Assembly: GCA_963556255.1 (NCBI GenBank)
Contig: OY744611.1
Location: forward strand, 8,546,376-8,610,375
Reading direction: 5' to 3'
Length of the DNA: 64,000 bases
Origin: Allolobophora icterica
Lineage: Eukaryota > Annelida > Clitellata > Crassiclitellata > Lumbricidae
Under the pieces are notes generated by a model. It was not told where the DNA came from. It did no database searches and worked only from the letters and a program-made list of their open reading frames with translations. Positions within the stretch are counted from its first letter, which is position 1. Every line of letters begins with the position of its first letter. The position numbers and the translations under genes are program-made. Of the stretch, positions 38,702 to 49,473 are shown piece after piece.

Positions 38702-39639
38702 TTGAGCCAATGTCCAACATTGGCCAGCGCGCGAGTGTAGGCCTATTGGTTGGGTATAGAGAGATACAACGATAAACCGAGTACGCAACGCACGTGCGCT
38801 TATCAAACACAAAAGGACTACATACATACTCACTTAACCGTAAAAAAGCCCTAGATTAAAAAATTTGACCTAGGAATAGAAACGTAGGCAACAAACAGAC
38901 CAAAAGTGCGACCGTAGGCCTAGCCTACGTTACTTAGGCTTAGAGCCCTGCGCCGACGTCATAGTGTCGGCGGCGGCGCGCCGGTCATTTTTGGTCGGCG
39001 GCGGCGGCGGCGCGCCGACGAACAAAAATCGGCGGCGGCGGCGCCCACAAAATGTCGGCGTCGGCGCGGCGCGGCGCGGCGTGCCCTAGTCAGAAACATG
39101 AGTCACCATGGACATCTGCAGGAATTTTTCCGGAGGGGGAAAAATTTTTCTAAGGGGACAAAGTTTTTCCAGGGACAAAATGACGTTTTTGCATGGAACA
39201 TCTATTCACAAATCCCTCCTTCGAACGCCCATGTGAGTCACTATGAAAGTTGAACAGCCGTTGGTCCTGTGACCAGTCAAAGGGCCAAATTCTCTAAAGT
39301 CACTCCATCAGACTGAAGCTCAACTACATATAAAGGGACTGAAAGAGAAGACACCTTCAGACATTTGCCTTACAAATATGAACATCCTTAATTACACTGC
39401 ACATATGTATAGGTATTGGCAAATTGTAGTCAGATGAAGCAACATGCATTTGCATATTGCATGAATACACTTGCATATGCACTGATACAGTGTAGGCCTA
39501 CACACCAAGTCACATGGCAGATGCTGGATAACAGCATCCTCCCAGTAAGAGAGGCTGCTGAAGCCATGCAGTGAAATGTAAATAAATATATACGTTTTCC
39601 TATGGTAATACACTGGCCGAGTGGCCTCACTCCTGTTAA

Positions 39640-39710
39640 TTTTTCAATGAATTTACCAGGTGGTCTGCTGCCCGTTTGAATTGGTGCCACGCCATTTAAA
39701 GTTTCCATAT
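39640..39710 (-). mobile_element. Family X repeat fragment
   Basis: The minus strand ACTTTAAATGGCGTGGCACC then AATTCAAACGGGCAGCAGA, homologous to the copies at 38035 and 48268. Confidence 0.55.
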
Positions 39711-39769
39711 AAAATTATAGACCATTGTTTGTATCCGACTAAGCTAGATTACTGCATAAATGATAAGAA

Positions 39770-39915
39770 AACACTTGCTTTTTTAATTACTTATTTTATC
39801 ATTTTTATTTCGATTTATTATTACTTCAATGTTTTACAATCAATGCTTCTAGCTTCTGTCCCATTGTGCGTTTGCTAATGGTGTAATAAAGAATATACTT
39901 ACTTTTACTTTTTTT
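39770..39915 (+). mobile_element. LINE 3' end fragment
   Basis: AT-rich segment ending GTGTAATAAAGAATATACTT then an (ACTT)n tail, the same 3' end as the CR1-like fragment at 20486-21128. Confidence 0.5.
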
Positions 39916-40081
39916 ACCATTCTTGATACTATACGTACTAAGTCAAAACCTGTGTCAAGTGATACTGTTTATCTGAATAGATTCCAGCCAAAAGTATTAA
40001 TGAATTATACCTTCCCTTCTGCAGGATTATTACTTAAATGGCATATCTTGATATTAATAGCACTCATAAACTCGTCTAATC

Positions 40082-40405
40082 CATAGGCGTAATTTGTGGG
40101 GGGTACGAGGGGTACCCGTACCCCCCACTTTTTGGACTGGGGGGTACTGTACCCCCCACTTTTTAAACAATGCCAATCAATATTTTATTATTGTGCCTTC
40201 TCAGAGAACGCAGTCACCACCAAAAGTACGAAAATACTTAGATACACAGGTAAACCGAGAGCCAAAATTAACGAGAATACTGGCAGGGAATATGTTCAAA
40301 ATGGGCGCCTTGCGAAAAGCTAAAGTGGAGAAGAAATTGGTACCCCCCACTTTTTAGACCAAAGTATTGGTACCCCCCACTTTTTAGACTAAAGTTACGC
40401 CCCTG
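40082..40405. mobile_element. hAT-like MITE (nested in 38941-42493)
   Basis: TIRs CATAGGCGTAATTT / AAAGTTACGCCCCTG. It has internal repeats of GGTACCCCCCACTTTTTAGA. Flanks GTCTAATC (40074-40081) and CTCTAATC (40408-40415) match at 7 of 8, displaced by 2 bp on the right. Same family, opposite orientation, as 48466-48633. Confidence 0.82.
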
Positions 40406-40817
40406 GACTCTAATCTTACAACATTAAGCCAAAAATTTACACCATTGTAATAAGACCACATACATCAAAGGCAACAATCAATAAGTTATAAGCTATTCAA
40501 CATGAAGGTAACTAATGACGGAATACTGTAGTACTGTAGTACACATACAAAGACATGCATATTGCTTTTGTTGTCAAGGTATTAAGCAAATGGTAACAGG
40601 AACAGGTGTATCAAAACAATAGTTACTTATAACATGATATCGCTTTAAATGACTGTGTGTATTATGGCACAAAGACAAGATCATCAAAGTATCAGGAACA
40701 CGAATTTAGTCAGGAAGACAATGCATTCTTGGTATCAAGATAAAGACCACAACATTGTAATCAGCTATGTTCACCAGAGGCCCGGGAAGTGTTTAAAAGT
40801 TGGGTGAGCCAACCAAG

Positions 40818-40945
40818 GCATATATATACATATATATATACATATATATACATATAGGCATACATATATATATATATCAAGGCAAACCTATATTTGTATA
40901 TATATATATATATATATATAATTATATATACACGTTTGCCTTGGT
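40818..40945. repeat. (TA)n/(CATATA)n microsatellite
   Basis: TA dinucleotide runs separated by short CAAGGCA spacers. A similar (TA)n lies at 41186-41226. Confidence 0.85.
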
Positions 40946-41183
40946 TATATATAAGGTGGATAAAATTATACATTAGGGGCCTAGGCCTATATCTGATATG
41001 ATGTAAAAGAATATTTTTGTAATTTTGGTCATTTTTACAAACACTGGAAATTTAGTTAGGCCTACAATCCTCTATATTCTCGAAGGTGATGCATGGGCAC
41101 TCCAGATGAACTGATCTATAGTCTGTATTTCTCCTCCCTGTCTGAAAGCCCACACGTTATGTATTTACGTGTATATGTATATG

Positions 41184-41230
<47 letters not shown>

Positions 41231-41469
41231 ATGTATACATTACAGCTGTCTTAATAATTATCTGTCCTTTGCCTTATCTGTGCCAAAATTCCAAACCCTC
41301 TCTCCCCATGCTGTCTTGTAGGATGATATATTGCGTGTCACATCAAAACCCTCTTCTCGTTTCAATTAGCCAAGGAGAAACCCTGTCTTTCGATAGCAAA
41401 CACCTGTTTGTAGCTTTCAGACCCGAGAGTGTAAGGTTTCCAAATTCCTGTATTCATGATTCTCTTGAC

Positions 41470-41956
41470 CAGGGCTCGAAGTGGGACGGTATGAAACGGT
41501 ATGCCATACCGGCACCTCTCCTGGCCAGCCGAAAGCATACCGGAACTTCTCCAGGCGAAAAATCCGTATACCGGTATGCAGTCTCGTGAATTTTAAATAG
41601 TTTCTCACGACGAAACCCTTGACAAGAAACCAGTTTTCTTTCTCCGAAAATTCGATAAAACTCACCTACGGCAATGTAGAATTCCAAAATTTTTCCGGGA
41701 GAAGACCCCCGCTTCAAGGGGTGAGGAAGGGAAGGGAGGGGCAGGGGGCTGGGAGTGGAAGGGAAGCAGGGAGGGAGGGGAGGAGAGGGAGATGGATAGG
41801 CATGCCGCATGGAGAGGAAGGGAGGGCGGAGAGGGACAAAGAAAGGGAAGGCTGAGGGAAGGGAGGGGAGGCAAAGGAGAGGGGAGGCAAAGGAGAGGGG
41901 AGGGGAATGGTTCTTTTAGCCATACCGGCACCTCTTGTTTCCAACTTCGAGCCCTG
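41470..41956. mobile_element. hAT-like MITE, innermost element (nested in 40775-42274)
   Basis: TIRs CAGGGCTCGAAGT / ACTTCGAGCCCTG. Exact 8-bp duplication CTCTTGAC at 41462-41469 and 41957-41964. The subterminal motif CCATACCGGCACCTCT occurs at both ends, and a purine-rich GGGA tract fills 41720-41910. Confidence 0.94.
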
Positions 41957-42501
41957 CTCTTGACACTTTGGCATGCAGTCGCTTGACTTGCTCTCCCTCG
42001 ACTCCCTTCCCTAATGTGATAGGCTGGTATCATTAGGCTACTGTGTTGTTCTTTAGTGCATTGAGTCTGAGGTTTCTCATCGGTCTAAGATTTGGCTTTG
42101 CTTGACAGAGGCACGCTTCTTTTATCTCATCTCTATTAAAATTTAGGCGCAAATGATATTTTTTATTGTATTAATGACCAAAAAGTTGTGTGAGCAAGCG
42201 CCTCCCTCAGCGCCACAGAGTCAAAACTTGTGTGAGCACAGGCGCCTGCGGCGCCATAGGTTCCCGGGCCCCTGATGTTCACTCTTTATCTTCTTCATTA
42301 ACACACGAGTTCCTACCAATCAAAGTGCCATTTCTGAGAATAGTTTGCTTATCTTTGCAATATCATGCAAAACGTGAAAAATGCAACAATAACAATTAAG
42401 CATATCAAACTGGCATCGGCGGCGCGCCGACAGATTGTCGGCGCCCAAGAAATGTCGGCGGCGGCGGCGCGGCGCGGCCGGCGCAGGGCTCTACTTAGGC
42501 T

Positions 42502-43200
42502 ACCGGAATAGCGTACGAGTAGGCCTACAGTACATCCGTTATCGAAAAGAATGACGTATGTAGCCTATACGTACCGTACGCGTACGTTAAAAATGATCAG
42601 TTTAGCGCTAGGAACAGTATAAGCCTTAATTGGTCTCCTCGTACGCATGCCTAATTATTTACGAACAGTACCGAAATTTAGTATTACCAATAAAAATGAC
42701 CACTGGCACTGACCATCCTATAAAGTATACGCCTGCGCCGTAAAATCACAATTTTCTTCATATTGTATATTAGACAGAATATTAGCAATTTGGAATTTAC
42801 AAGTTTAAAAGTAGGCATAGAGATAATTGAACAGCAACAGCCTGGTGTAATGGCTAAAATTGGTTACGACTGTCAATCACCAACTATTAGGCCTATTGAT
42901 CTTTCTTGTGCATAATGTGTTATGTATTTTATTTTCGTCGTGAACTGATGTCAACGTACGTCAAAGTACAGCATAAATAACATACGCGTGCCGTATACGT
43001 ACGTCTTATAAAGAAATAACGTACATGCCGTACGTAGGGCCTATACTGTCGCACGCTGATCAGACCAACACAATCCATGGCGTTTTAATATCCGTCACAA
43101 ACAAAACCAGATGAGTCTGTAATCGATACGCGCATCTAATGCAACTGTTCACAGTCAGCCTTTATAGCTCAGCCTTTAGGACCCATGGAGTAATTTATTA
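42502..43200. other. CGTACG-rich stretch without recognised genes
   Basis: Unusually many CGTACG, TACGTA and ACGCGT palindromes (42526-42600 and 42945-43040), flanked by TAGGCCTA motifs. No ORF or element could be assigned. Confidence 0.5.
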
Positions 43201-43229
43201 CATCATTCTATCGCGTCAGTGTCCAATGC

Positions 43230-43375
43230 ACAAGGATGGCGCACTAAGCCTCATAGGCCCCATGAAGTACACTGGCCGTACGCTGTCGGTGGGAGGCTGA
43301 GACGGCGAGGTCTGGCCACCCGTCCTCATTATGCAGAGGCTTAGAAAATGAATACTCATGGCTGCATTGTAGCTG
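43230..43375 (+). mobile_element. SINE family 1 fragment
   Basis: ATGAAGTACACTGGCCGTAC, then GTCGGTGGGAGGCTGAGACG and TGCAGAGGCTTAGAAAATGA correspond to the body of family 1. The tRNA head is missing. Confidence 0.65.
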
Positions 43376-43383
43376 GCTGGGAC

Positions 43384-43800
43384 TCTTCTTCTTCTTCTTC
43401 TTCTTCTTCTTCTTCCTCTTCCTCTTCCTCTTCCTCTTCCTCTTCCTCTTCCTCTTCCTCTTCCTCTTCCTCTTCCTCTTCCTCTTCCTCTTCCTCTTCC
43501 TCTTCCTCTTCCTCTTCCTCTTCCTCTTCCTCTTCCTCTTCCTCTTCCTCTTCCTCTTCCTCTTCCTCTTCCTCTTCCTCTTCCTCTTCCTCTTCCTCTT
43601 CCTCTTCCTCTTCCTCTTCCTCTTCCTCTTCTTGTTCTTGTTCTTCTTGTTGTTGTTCTTCTTCTTGTTCTTGTTCTTCTTCTTCTTCTTGTTCTTCTTC
43701 TTCTTCTTCTTCTTCTTCTTCTTGTTCTTCTTCTTCTTCTTCTTCTTCTTCTTCTTCTTCTTCTTCTTCTTCTTCTTCTTCTTCTTCTTCTTCTTCTTCT
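43384..43800. repeat. (TTCCTC)n hexanucleotide and (TTC)n array, running into the gap
   Basis: About 37 TTCCTC units at 43406-43630 sit between TTC runs. This low-complexity array is the likely reason for the assembly gap. Long Ser, Arg and Lys ORFs here are artefacts. Confidence 0.97.
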
Positions 43801-44000
43801 NNNNNNNNNNNNNNNNNNNNNNNNNNNNNNNNNNNNNNNNNNNNNNNNNNNNNNNNNNNNNNNNNNNNNNNNNNNNNNNNNNNNNNNNNNNNNNNNNNNN
43901 NNNNNNNNNNNNNNNNNNNNNNNNNNNNNNNNNNNNNNNNNNNNNNNNNNNNNNNNNNNNNNNNNNNNNNNNNNNNNNNNNNNNNNNNNNNNNNNNNNNN
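43801..44000. other. Assembly gap of 200 N
   Basis: Exactly 200 unknown bases, probably a nominal gap size following the TTC array. Confidence 0.99.
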
Positions 44001-44124
44001 GTTTCACTAAAACCTAGTCTGAGCAACGCTTTAGAAGTTTGTAGTTACTATGGATTTAGTTAAATAACCAAAATGCAGGTCATCACCGAATTCACTATTG
44101 AGGTCGAAACCGACCAGAAATCTC

Positions 44125-44360
44125 AAAAGGACGATGATCACAATGACTATGATCATAACGATGAGGGTGATCATAACGATGGATATCACGAAGATGACGA
44201 TCGTGATAAGTGCAATGATTATGATCATAATGATCACAATGATGGTGACGATGATGATCACAATGTTGATCAAGAAGATCACACTGATGATCATGACGAT
44301 CAAAATGATGATGATCACAATGTTGATGATCATAATGCTGATCACAATCAATGATCACAC
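44125..44360. repeat. Degenerate GATCATAAC/GATGATCACAA repeat
   Basis: Trinucleotide-periodic purine/pyrimidine repeat with many GATCAT and ATGATCAC units. The His/Asp-rich frames it opens look like repeat translation. Confidence 0.7.
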
Positions 44361-44554
44361 GATCAAAGCTCATAATAATCTAAACGATGACACCTACAAT
44401 GATCACGAAAAAGAGAAACAAGTATAACAAGAATATGAACAACAGCAGCATAGATTGCGAACCATTATAGCAACTTAATTTTCTTAGCCTCGGCATATGC
44501 TCTGGCGACTGGCGATCACCAGAGCAATCTGAAGAAAATCATTCTCTCAACGAT

Positions 44555-44818
44555 AAATTCCATAGAAGCACTCACGGTTATGAACTGTCAGTGGCTTAAT
44601 TTTTCTCGGCATATTAAAACGGGTGGGCAGTCCTCTCCCTCGCCGTCTCATCTTCCCACGGACAGTGTGTGGTCATTGTACTCATTACAGAGTTGGACTA
44701 GAGGGCGCACGTGGAACTGAAATGTCGAGACAAATTTCTGCCCTAGCGGGGATTTGAACCCTTGGTCTCTTGATTGCCAGTCCAGCAGGCTAACCATTCG
44801 ACTATCGCACACCCTGTA
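44555..44818 (-). mobile_element. tRNA-derived SINE family 1
   Basis: The minus strand has CGAATGGTTAGCCTGCTGGA (box A), AGGGTTCAAATCCCCGC (box B) and the family body to AGTTCATAACCGTGAGTGCT. Confidence 0.82.
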
Positions 44819-44930
44819 AAACAGGTCACAAAATATTCCTAATGTTTGCGTCGGAAGAGAAATCCCGAATATGGTTCAAAGTTCCGATTTTTTTCCATCT
44901 TACATGTAGGCGACCCTTGAATGTCTCGAT

Positions 44931-45490
44931 ATGACATCGCTGTAATGTGGCCATCAGAATACTCAGAGACATCAATCAGGTGTCTCGTTATAGTAGCACA
45001 CTCGATGTGGCCTTAGTCTGACAATCAACTTCGCACTACTGGCAGTTAGCTCCTTAATGTATAAAGCAAGCAGAAACTAATTTGGCCTGAAGAACAGTCA
45101 CAGACTACAATTATTATCTGCTGGTGAAGCACAACGAATGAAGCCATTGCAAGTATAGCTATAGGCCTAACGCCAAGTGGCTTCTCATTGTCGTCTTTTC
45201 CATTAAGTGGCATCATATGACATCGCTGTAATGTGGCCTTCAGAACACTCAGAGACATCTATCAGGTGTCTCGTTATAGTAGCACAGTCGATGTGGCCTT
45301 AGTCTGACAATCAACTTCGCATTACTGGCAGTTAGCTCCTTAATGTATAAAGCAAGCAGAAACTAATTTGGCCTGAAGAACAGTCACAGACTACAATTAT
45401 CTGCCTGTGAAGCACAAAGAATGAAGCCAAGTAACGCCGAGTGGCTTCGCATTGTCGTCTTTTCTGTTAAGACGACGAAGTGGCATCGAA
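44931..45490. repeat. Tandem duplication, 286-bp unit, two copies
   Basis: Copy 1 is 44931-45216 and copy 2 starts at 45217, both beginning ATGACATCGCTGTAATGTGG. They share TCAGGTGTCTCGTTATAGTA and the block ending CAGACTACAATTAT with few differences. No ORF or known element recognised. Confidence 0.9.
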
Positions 45491-45544
45491 GCTTAGAGGA
45501 CAATAACACCAGACAGTTTATGAATTTAGTATTTTTGTCACACT

Positions 45545-45850
45545 CATCTGCCTCTTGCTCCTCCTCTACGTCCTCTAATTACCTTTCTTCCTCCTCTCAT
45601 TCCCCCTTCTTCTTTTCCTCATAGCCTTCATCCTCCTTCTTGTCCTTCTCCTTCTGCTTTGCTTTCTCCTTAATCTTTCTCATCTTCCTCCTCCTCCTCT
45701 TCTTCCAACTTCCTCTCTTCATCCTCCTCCTCCTCCGCTTCTTCCTCCCTCCTCCGTCAGCTCTATTTCTTCTTCCACCTCCTCCTGCGCTTCTCCTCTC
45801 CTTCCTTCCCCTCCTCGTCCTCCTCCTCATAATCGTCATCGTCATCATCA
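45545..45850. repeat. CCT/CTT-rich polypyrimidine tract
   Basis: CTCCTCCTCTTCTT-type sequence giving low-complexity Leu/Phe or Arg/Lys frames. Ends in a short (GTCATC)n. Confidence 0.85.
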
Positions 45851-45859
45851 CCAGCAACA

Positions 45860-46400
45860 ACCACTCAATTGCTAGTGAGCGGTGCAAATGAACTGTTGGT
45901 CCATTCTTTTCGGTCATTTATCAAAGTTCACTTTTTGTCTCTTGTTTCGTCCAGATCCGTTTATCTTCGTCTGTAATTCTAAAAGCAAAGCTCAGAAATT
46001 CCTCGACGCCATACAAAAAGCCGCGTCATGGAGACCACATTGTTACGGGCGTTAGGGCAACAGACAGTTCGGTGTGTTTCGGTGCCAGGCCAGGTTCTCG
46101 GGGAGGTCAAGCTAAGGATAGAGAGTATACAATATCTGAATGTGATTTAATTCGATTCATGTAGTGGACATAATGATAATGTCGCCATAGAAGTCTTTGG
46201 GTCAGATCGTACACTTGAGGGACACCTATGCACTAGTTTCTGCTTTCGACAGACATGGTTCTACGCGCCCGAAGCCTAGACAGGCCACTCTAGGCTTCGG
46301 AAAAGGACGAGGCTGATATTATACGCAAAAACTGTCATTATTAAAGAGTCTGTTGGATAAACAGAGGCCTACAGTAACTGTTGCTTAGATTCTGTTCAAC
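45860..46400. other. Unassigned stretch
   Basis: Unique-looking sequence without a convincing ORF, RNA gene or element end. Confidence 0.4.
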
Positions 46401-46640
46401 GCTCTTCCACTGGGATATTATTATCATCAGTCCTGTTTCTGAACGTTGTCGCAAGGTTACCCAGGTACATTTACATTTTCAGTCACACTTATTGTGCAGC
46501 CAACATTTACTCTTACCGTTTCATTTCAGTTTTAAATCTGTCTTCACCCGTTCAACTCATTGAAAGATGAGCATAGGGTCAAGGCCAACACGATGGGCGC
46601 TATATAAAAACGTGTACATTTACATTTTACATTTGAACCT
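46400..46640 (+). mobile_element. L2 3' fragment
   Basis: Ends GGGCGCTATATAAAAACGTG then a (TTTACA)n tail at 46610-46635. The upstream coding remnant is too short to place. Confidence 0.55.
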
Positions 46641-46730
46641 CAGAAGGCATTACATTAGGGAGTACGTCGGACGTCCCATGCGCCTCTGTGCGTGAGGATG
46701 CCGGTTCGCATCCCGACAGTGGCTTATTTC

Positions 46731-48214
46731 CAGTCTTGTTGTCAAGACCGTAAACCTCAAGACCAAGACCAAGACTTTGAACCTCGAGACCAAGACCAAG
46801 ACCTTGAACCTCAAGACCAAGACCGAGACCAAGACCCAAAAAATCACATTCAGCCCAGGACTTGTTTTCCTTACAAAAAAAATTGCAAAGTCGGACTACT
46901 CGCTATTTTAATGAAAACCTGAGAATTTTAGGCCTATTTTATTCAATCTAAACAACTCTAAATGCAGACTACGGAGAATTCCGAATTCGTATTTACAAAA
47001 GTCCTTCATGCAAAATGTTATTCCAAATGCCTTTTATATTTTATAAAAACCAATTTGCTCAGAATGTTCTGACCAAGACGTGCCTTGTGGGGCCTCGCAA
47101 AAATTCTGCCATGTGAAAAAAGACGTTCTACAGGTGCCAAGTCGCTGGCACACACAGTAGCTTTTCAAGCACTGGATGTAAATGTAGAAATCATGAGCCT
47201 TTTTTAAATCCTCCCTTTATCAGACAGTCTCCAGGCTTCAGAAACAAGTCTCAGCAGGGCTTCCAGACACAGCACAACTTAGTTGCTGCTGCCAATGGGT
47301 TTTCCTGACAACAAGACTTGCGTCCGTCCGTATACGTATTTATCGTAGGCTATGATGCAAACAACTAGCCTGATTTTTTTTTAATTCTTGAGTTTTGTTA
47401 AATGACTGTTCATATTCATTCATTCATTCATTCATTCATTCTGGACATTTATATAGCGCTTCTTCAAGAGACCTACTCAGAGGCGCTCCCAGCCCAGCCA
47501 CGGCTAAACAGATAGGTCTTGAGTTGTCGTAAGAAAACAGGTGAATTATTCCGGGGAAAGCAGCGTAAGGATATCGGAAGACCATTCCAGGTAGACGGGC
47601 CAACAACCGAGAAGGCTCGGCGTTGCCTGACTGCGGAGCGGGTCCGAGGGACCAATAGCTCCCCATTAGTCGCAGATCGCAAAGCTCTGCGGGAAGCTAA
47701 GTCAGAAATCGGGCAGCAGAGTTCAGACAGGTAGGATGGGGCGCTACCGGAGAGACACCGCCAAACTAGTGCTGCTATCCTGTAGGAGATGCGCTCAGAG
47801 GCAGGAAGCCAATGTAAGACGTCACGCATATAGGCAGAGACTGGGGCATATTTTGGAATGCGACCAATAAGTCTAGCAGCAGAACGAAGGACCCGGTCAA
47901 GTCGCCCCATTAGGCCCTTGGAGTGACCAACAAGGACCGAGCAACAGTGGTCAACTCTACCAGTGACAAATGCATGAACTAAGATCACTGCAGCGTCATG
48001 GGAGAGGGACCTCAGTACAACACGCAACTGCCGGAGCTGATATTGACCAAGACCAAGACTTTGAACCTCAAGACCAAGACCAAGACCAAGACCAAGACTT
48101 TGAACCTCAAGACCAAGACCAAGACCTTTGGTCTCAAGACCAAGACCAAGACTTTTAAAAACGAACTCGAGTGCACTCGAGACCAAGACCTTGGTCTCGA
48201 GGACAACAAGTCTG
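46731..48214. mobile_element. hAT-like element with GACCAA arrays, carrying an L2-like insertion
   Basis: TIRs CAGTCTTGTTGTC / GACAACAAGTCTG. Flanking CTTATTTC (46723-46730) and TTTATTTC (48215-48222) match at 7 of 8. Both ends are made of GACCAA hexamer repeats with CTCGAG motifs. The centre holds an L2-like LINE (47430-48043) and about 600 bp of unassigned sequence. Same family as 49630-49828. Confidence 0.82.
47405..48043 (-). mobile_element. L2-like LINE 3' half, 5'-truncated
   Basis: The minus-strand frame (48040-47473) reads YQLRQLRVVLRSLSHDAAVI, then RILHAFVTGRVDH-type, [20 protein letters not shown] and STWNGLPISLRCFPR, ending GWAGSASE and a stop. The 3' end AAGCGCTATATAAATGTCC is followed by a (GAAT)n tail at 47410-47440. 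The frame is intact over 190 codons. Confidence 0.85.
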
Positions 48215-48254
48215 TTTATTTCAGAGATCTGAATCTCGGCCTAACATGGATTGC

Positions 48255-48385
48255 ATGCATATAGCAGCATAAGGGACCTTAAATGGTTTGGCACCAATCC
48301 AAACGAGCAGCAGTGGTGAAGGATTTCACCCGATCGATTCACTGATAAATGTTAAAATGCGCTATATCAAGTGTCCTGATCAATA
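48255..48385 (+). mobile_element. Family X repeat
   Basis: GACCTTAAATGGTTTGGCAC ... GTGAAGGATTTCACCC and ATGCGCTATATCAAGTGTC, an L2-like 3' end. Related to 38035-38200. Confidence 0.6.
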
Positions 48386-48465
48386 ATACATACATAAATA
48401 CACACAATCACACATGCATACGTACATACATACCATTTATATCATCTGAGCTGTATGAGCCTTGC

Positions 48466-48633
48466 CAGGGGCGTAACTTTGGTCTAAAAAGTGAGGGGTA
48501 CCAATTTCTTACATACACAAAGCAAGGCTGAGAATGCGATCTCTGGGAAGGCCAAATAACAAATATTCATTGGCATTGTTCAAAAAGTGGGGGGTACGGG
48601 AACCCCTCGTACCCCCCACAAATTACGCCTATG
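48466..48633. mobile_element. hAT-like MITE, 168 bp
   Basis: TIRs CAGGGGCGTAACTTT / AAATTACGCCTATG. Exact 8-bp duplication AGCCTTGC at 48458-48465 and 48634-48641. Shares AAAAAGTGGGGGGTAC and GGTACCCCC-type motifs with 40082-40405. Confidence 0.93.
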
Positions 48634-48689
48634 AGCCTTGCTCATCCCTCATGCCAGCATATACTGCACTAAATCAACCGATGTCCGGA

Positions 48690-49020
48690 CTCTTGCTGTG
48701 CATCGCACCAAACGACGTTTGGCTCTGAGGCGTTCGCTGTGTCCTTTGATCCGAGGCTTTGAAATTCACTGATCAATTTTTGCGTACAGCAAGTTCTCCA
48801 AAGTCGTTCGGTACTAAACTTAAAACTCATCTGTTTCAGCTTCTTTGCTTTCCATATTATCTTCACTGCTGCATGGTTTCTCCTACTTACTCGGATTTCT
48901 ACCTGGTTTATCCAATGGAATGGATTATCACTTTGACTACGAATTGACTTGAAGCCACCACCATCGATTGGTGTCTTCGGCGTAAATCGACGGCGCTATA
49001 TAATTGTCTCAATTGTCTGA
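48690..49020 (+). mobile_element. CR1/L2-like LINE 3' end, decayed
   Basis: Frames broken by indels give FGSEAFAVSFDPRL, SLINF and SFGTKLKTHLFQLLCF, the LKTHLF ending of the family. 3' terminus GACGGCGCTATATAATTGTC. Confidence 0.6.
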
Positions 49021-49179
49021 AAACAATTATACATAGGCCTACATACATACGTAACGTGTGTTGCGTTCGTCGTGTGCAGACGCCAGTGAGTTAGTCTCTC
49101 GCTTGTTTTGCTACTTATCTCGGCTTTATTAGGCCTACGGTTTACGTTGATCTTTCTTGTCAGCTTTTGGATATAACTT

Positions 49180-49370
49180 CACTCGACAGTCTGTTAGGCC
49201 TACTACTATCTATCATCCAAGATCCTTCGGTCCGGGCTGCAGTGCTATCTGGTGGTCCTGTCACAGCTTTCGTTGTCTTAAAATTTGCCTTTATTCCCGA
49301 AGGCTTTCTCACTGGGAGCGCCTCTGTTTGTTGGGCACTGTGTAGCGGCTCTTTATAAGTTAAAAAAAAT
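49180..49370 (+). mobile_element. L2-like 3' end fragment
   Basis: FLTGSASVCWALCSGSL parallels the GWAGSASE C-terminus and is followed by an A-rich tail. Confidence 0.45.
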
Positions 49371-49473
49371 ACAATGCAATACATACATATAATAGCAATC
49401 CCCAGATTTTGTTAGATTACCGCTAGCATTTACTACAGTTACCCTCACACGTCATCATCAAATATATACAATT

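Larger units (their letters stand above)
40775..42274. mobile_element. Non-autonomous hAT-like transposon, 1500 bp (nested in 38941-42493)
   Basis: TIRs CAGAGGCCCGGGAA / TTCCCGGGCCCCTG. Exact 8-bp duplication ATGTTCAC at 40767-40774 and 42275-42282. Subterminal GGCGCC/GCGCC motifs occur on the right side, TA-rich microsatellites near the left. No transposase. Confidence 0.93.
38941..42493. mobile_element. Non-autonomous hAT-like transposon (outer shell of a nested cluster)
   Basis: Terminal inverted repeats TAGAGCCCTGCGCCG. An exact 8-bp duplication CTTAGGCT lies at 38933-38940 and 42494-42501. Both ends carry CpG-rich subterminal blocks of GTCGGCGGCGG/GGCGCGCCGAC motifs (38955-39090 and 42413-42480). 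No transposase ORF. Later insertions at 40082-40405 and 40775-42274 make up about half of its length. Confidence 0.93.

Noticed and set aside
43216..44063. Ser-, Arg-, Lys- and Phe-rich ORFs, partly across N
   Set aside because: They translate the TTC/TTCCTC array and the gap.
44073..44354. Acidic His/Asp-rich ORF that looks like a metal-binding repeat protein
   Set aside because: All frames on both strands show similar low complexity over a GATCAT repeat. No conserved start, splice signals or flanking domain.
46692..46922. ORF with repeated Asp-Gln dipeptides
   Set aside because: It reads the GACCAA array of a hAT-like element. The same array occurs at 48040-48150 and 49690-49790.
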